In this document: piece after piece, positions 62,559 through 64,000 of the stretch | How the letters are laid out: the number at the start of each line of letters is the position of its first letter | Position numbering within the stretch: the stretch's first letter is position 1 | Assembly (NCBI GenBank): GCA_030581615.1 | Contig: JAKTTT010000002.1 | Span: 858,690 to 922,689, forward strand | DNA: 64,000 nucleotides | Direction: 5' to 3' | From: Alloascoidea africana | Lineage: Eukaryota > Ascomycota > Alloascoideomycetes > Alloascoideales > Alloascoideaceae | Made by a program: the position numbers and the translations under genes | The notes under the pieces: generated by a model | Seen by the model: only the letters and a program-made list of their open reading frames with translations | Told to the model about the DNA's origin: nothing | Database searches by the model: none

Positions 62559-62869
62559 ATGAACTCTCATTGTAAGAGAAATGATTCTCTTGATCTCTGA
62601 TTGGTTCTATTTAGTTTTAGTTATTCACATTCGCTCTCAGTTACCTTTCTCTTGCCTTAAGTTTACATTCAGTAACTACAAGCGATTATTCTAATAATCC
62701 TTTAGTTGCTCACTTAGTTTCTAGTTCTATATAAAGAGGCCTTTCTCCCCAAGTCTTGGGAGGAGGCATCAAACACTGAATACATTTTCTTTCCTGTTTC
62801 TTCTGAACCTTTGAGCCCTGTTTATCCCCTTGTAGTAAGTGAATCCCCTGGCATTCATCTTACACTCAT
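62559..62869. other. Sequence 5' of tRNA-Glu, LTR-like promoter features
   Basis: About 310 bp. CTATATAAAGAGGCC near 62729 looks like a TATA box, as found in LTRs, but I could not define TG...CA ends. It may be another degraded LTR; no gene seen. Confidence 0.35.
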
Positions 62870-63058
62870 TGTAAGAATTATGATTCTTATGAACAAAAAG
62901 CTCAGTATATTCAAGAATGGTGTAATAATGAGACTGAAGCCAAATAGTATAAATAGAACTTTGTTTGTATATTTAGTTTTCTTCTTCTTAAGCTACTTAA
63001 TGACAATCTTTTGAGCCATAAACTTGAGAGTTCAGAACAGAGGTTCTGTTCTCTCACA
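62870..63058 (-). mobile_element. Solo LTR, ~190-bp family, copy B2, with target duplication
   Basis: 189 bp; on the minus strand it runs from TGTGAGAGAACAGAACC to ATTCTTACA. It is flanked by a perfect 5-bp direct repeat CTCAT (62865-62869 and 63059-63063), which fixes both ends and shows it is an integrated LTR that lost its internal region by recombination. Confidence 0.88.
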
Positions 63059-63063
63059 CTCAT

Positions 63064-63338
63064 CTTGAGAGTCAGTCAGGCACCTGCAACGATGGGATCG
63101 AGGGAAGGGGTGAGATCAGGGAAAGGTGGTTATGGGTGAGTTCGAAAGAAAGGCTTACACTTGTTAATAGTAATGTAAAAAGTTGTAGAAGTTATTTTTC
63201 TCTTTTTATTTTCTTGTCCTCTCTATATCACTAGCAACAAGAGGTTTTTATATAGTTTTCAGCCTTCAGCGGCTATTCCTAATCATCTAAGTCAAAACTA
63301 AATATTACAAATCAAAACCATCATCATCAGTTGTCACA
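63064..63338 (-). mobile_element. Possible LTR related to the gypsy 3' LTR
   Basis: On the minus strand, TGTGACAACTGATG at 63338 resembles the gypsy LTR start (TGTGACG). Further along, CTATATAAAAACCTC forms a TATA-like site and GCCGCTGAAGGCTGAAAACTAT parallels the gypsy LTR's CGCCGAAGACTAT. The other end is not defined. Probably a solo or partial LTR of a related family. Confidence 0.4.
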
Positions 63339-63488
63339 ACTCCAAGTCATACGACTCGACTGTATAACTGAATAAAGATCATATGTTGGCAAGGCCAGCA
63401 CGAGCTAGCTGGCAGGGGTCCTGATGGTTAGACTAGGGTTCCCAGCGTGAACCCTTGAAGGTTTGGTGAAGAAACCTTCACACTCATG

Positions 63489-63680
63489 TGTAAGAATTCT
63501 GATTCTTACTCTTTGTTTGTATCGCACAACTGGTCACATGTGTAAAATGACTACTGTTGTTGTGTATTTAAAGTTAGTTTCTGTAGTTTCCTTGTTCTTT
63601 TCTACAAGTTACTTTAATGAAAGTTTTAAGAACAAAATCCACAACCTAAGAGTTCAGAGCTGAGGTTCTGTTCTCTTGCA
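63489..63680 (-). mobile_element. Solo LTR, ~190-bp family, copy C2
   Basis: 192 bp; on the minus strand it runs from TGCAAGAGAACAGAACC to ATTCTTACA. CATG occurs immediately on both sides (63485-63488 and 63681-63684), a probable 4-bp target duplication. It pairs with copy C1 on the other strand. Confidence 0.75.
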
Positions 63681-64000
63681 CATGGTAGCGATGCTTAAAG
63701 GGGATCCCGATGCCAGCATCACCAAGGTTTACCTCTATTTTGTTTTTGATCTTTGACTGTGGGACAAGGAGTCGCCACCAAGATAAAGGGGTAGCCACCA
63801 AGAATGTGGGCCCATATTTTTACACATTAACCATCACCCGTGGGATATCCAGAAAGAGAATCGCCATAGAAGGTGACGGAGTTGGCCGTTAGAATGCGGG
63901 CTCTGAAGAAAAATGGTTTGAATGGAATTTTATTGAAGAAAGTTGGAAAACCTTTTGTGTTATGGTATTGCATCCCTGACGAGGACAGATTTGAAGGTTG
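63681..64000. other. Right edge, unassigned
   Basis: 320 bp with a GCCACCAAGAT / GCCACCAAGAA direct repeat near 63774 and 63795. No gene or defined LTR boundary; may continue as part of another element beyond the window. Confidence 0.4.

Overview
The window looks like nuclear DNA of a yeast from an early-diverging, intron-rich lineage of Saccharomycotina. I see about 24 host protein genes, two tRNA genes and a transposon-rich right end. At least nine genes carry short spliceosomal introns, 18 in total. Most are 57-98 bp, with GTAAGT or GTATGT donors and CTAAC-type branch sites, and many follow a tiny first exon. CTG codons fall at conserved leucine positions in RPS2 and the oxodicarboxylate carrier, so the standard code is likely and the CUG-Ser and CUG-Ala clades are unlikely. 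Both ribosomal protein genes carry a Cbf1/Tbf1-type promoter module (TCACGTG then TTAGGG). A Dipodascaceae (Geotrichum/Magnusiomyces) or similar host would fit, but that assignment is inference.

Left part (1-10,100): the C-terminal part of a fungal_trans-type transcription factor; a family III CoA-transferase facing an intradiol (hydroxyquinol-type) dioxygenase across an 857-bp divergent promoter that holds a CGG-N10-CCG palindrome; and an NTF2/SnoaL-like protein. Together these suggest an aromatic-catabolism locus. A gene-poor 4.4 kb follows.

Middle (14,500-38,700): a compact housekeeping block with an OM14-like outer-membrane protein, RPS2, RPL7, a mitochondrial D-2-hydroxyglutarate/D-lactate dehydrogenase, a Sna3/Sna4-like PPxY protein, VMA7, a small B12D/NDUFA4-like protein, an ERT1/RDS2-type regulator sharing a 141-bp promoter with COX11, the mitochondrial 2-oxodicarboxylate carrier, BRE2, NSE1, YIP1 and an MFS transporter. 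Much of it concerns mitochondria and respiratory metabolism.

Right-middle (41,100-57,840): two paralogous F-box proteins with a shared, unrecognised C-terminal region; a 974-aa BED-finger/hAT-derived protein that has lost two of three predicted catalytic acidic residues (a candidate domesticated transposase); a PQ-loop protein; a 1078-aa J-domain protein; and an AIG2-like cyclotransferase.

Right end (58,070-64,000): a graveyard of mobile DNA around tRNA-Val(AAC) and tRNA-Glu(CTC). A 1,118-bp internally deleted pogo/Tan1-like element sits inside a solo LTR. A Ty3/gypsy fragment keeps its integrase C-terminus, polypurine tract and 3' LTR start. There are also a 122-bp-arm inverted repeat, tail-to-tail LTRs and four ~190-bp solo LTRs, one with a perfect 5-bp target duplication. 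Domain and boundary calls were made by eye; no similarity search was run.
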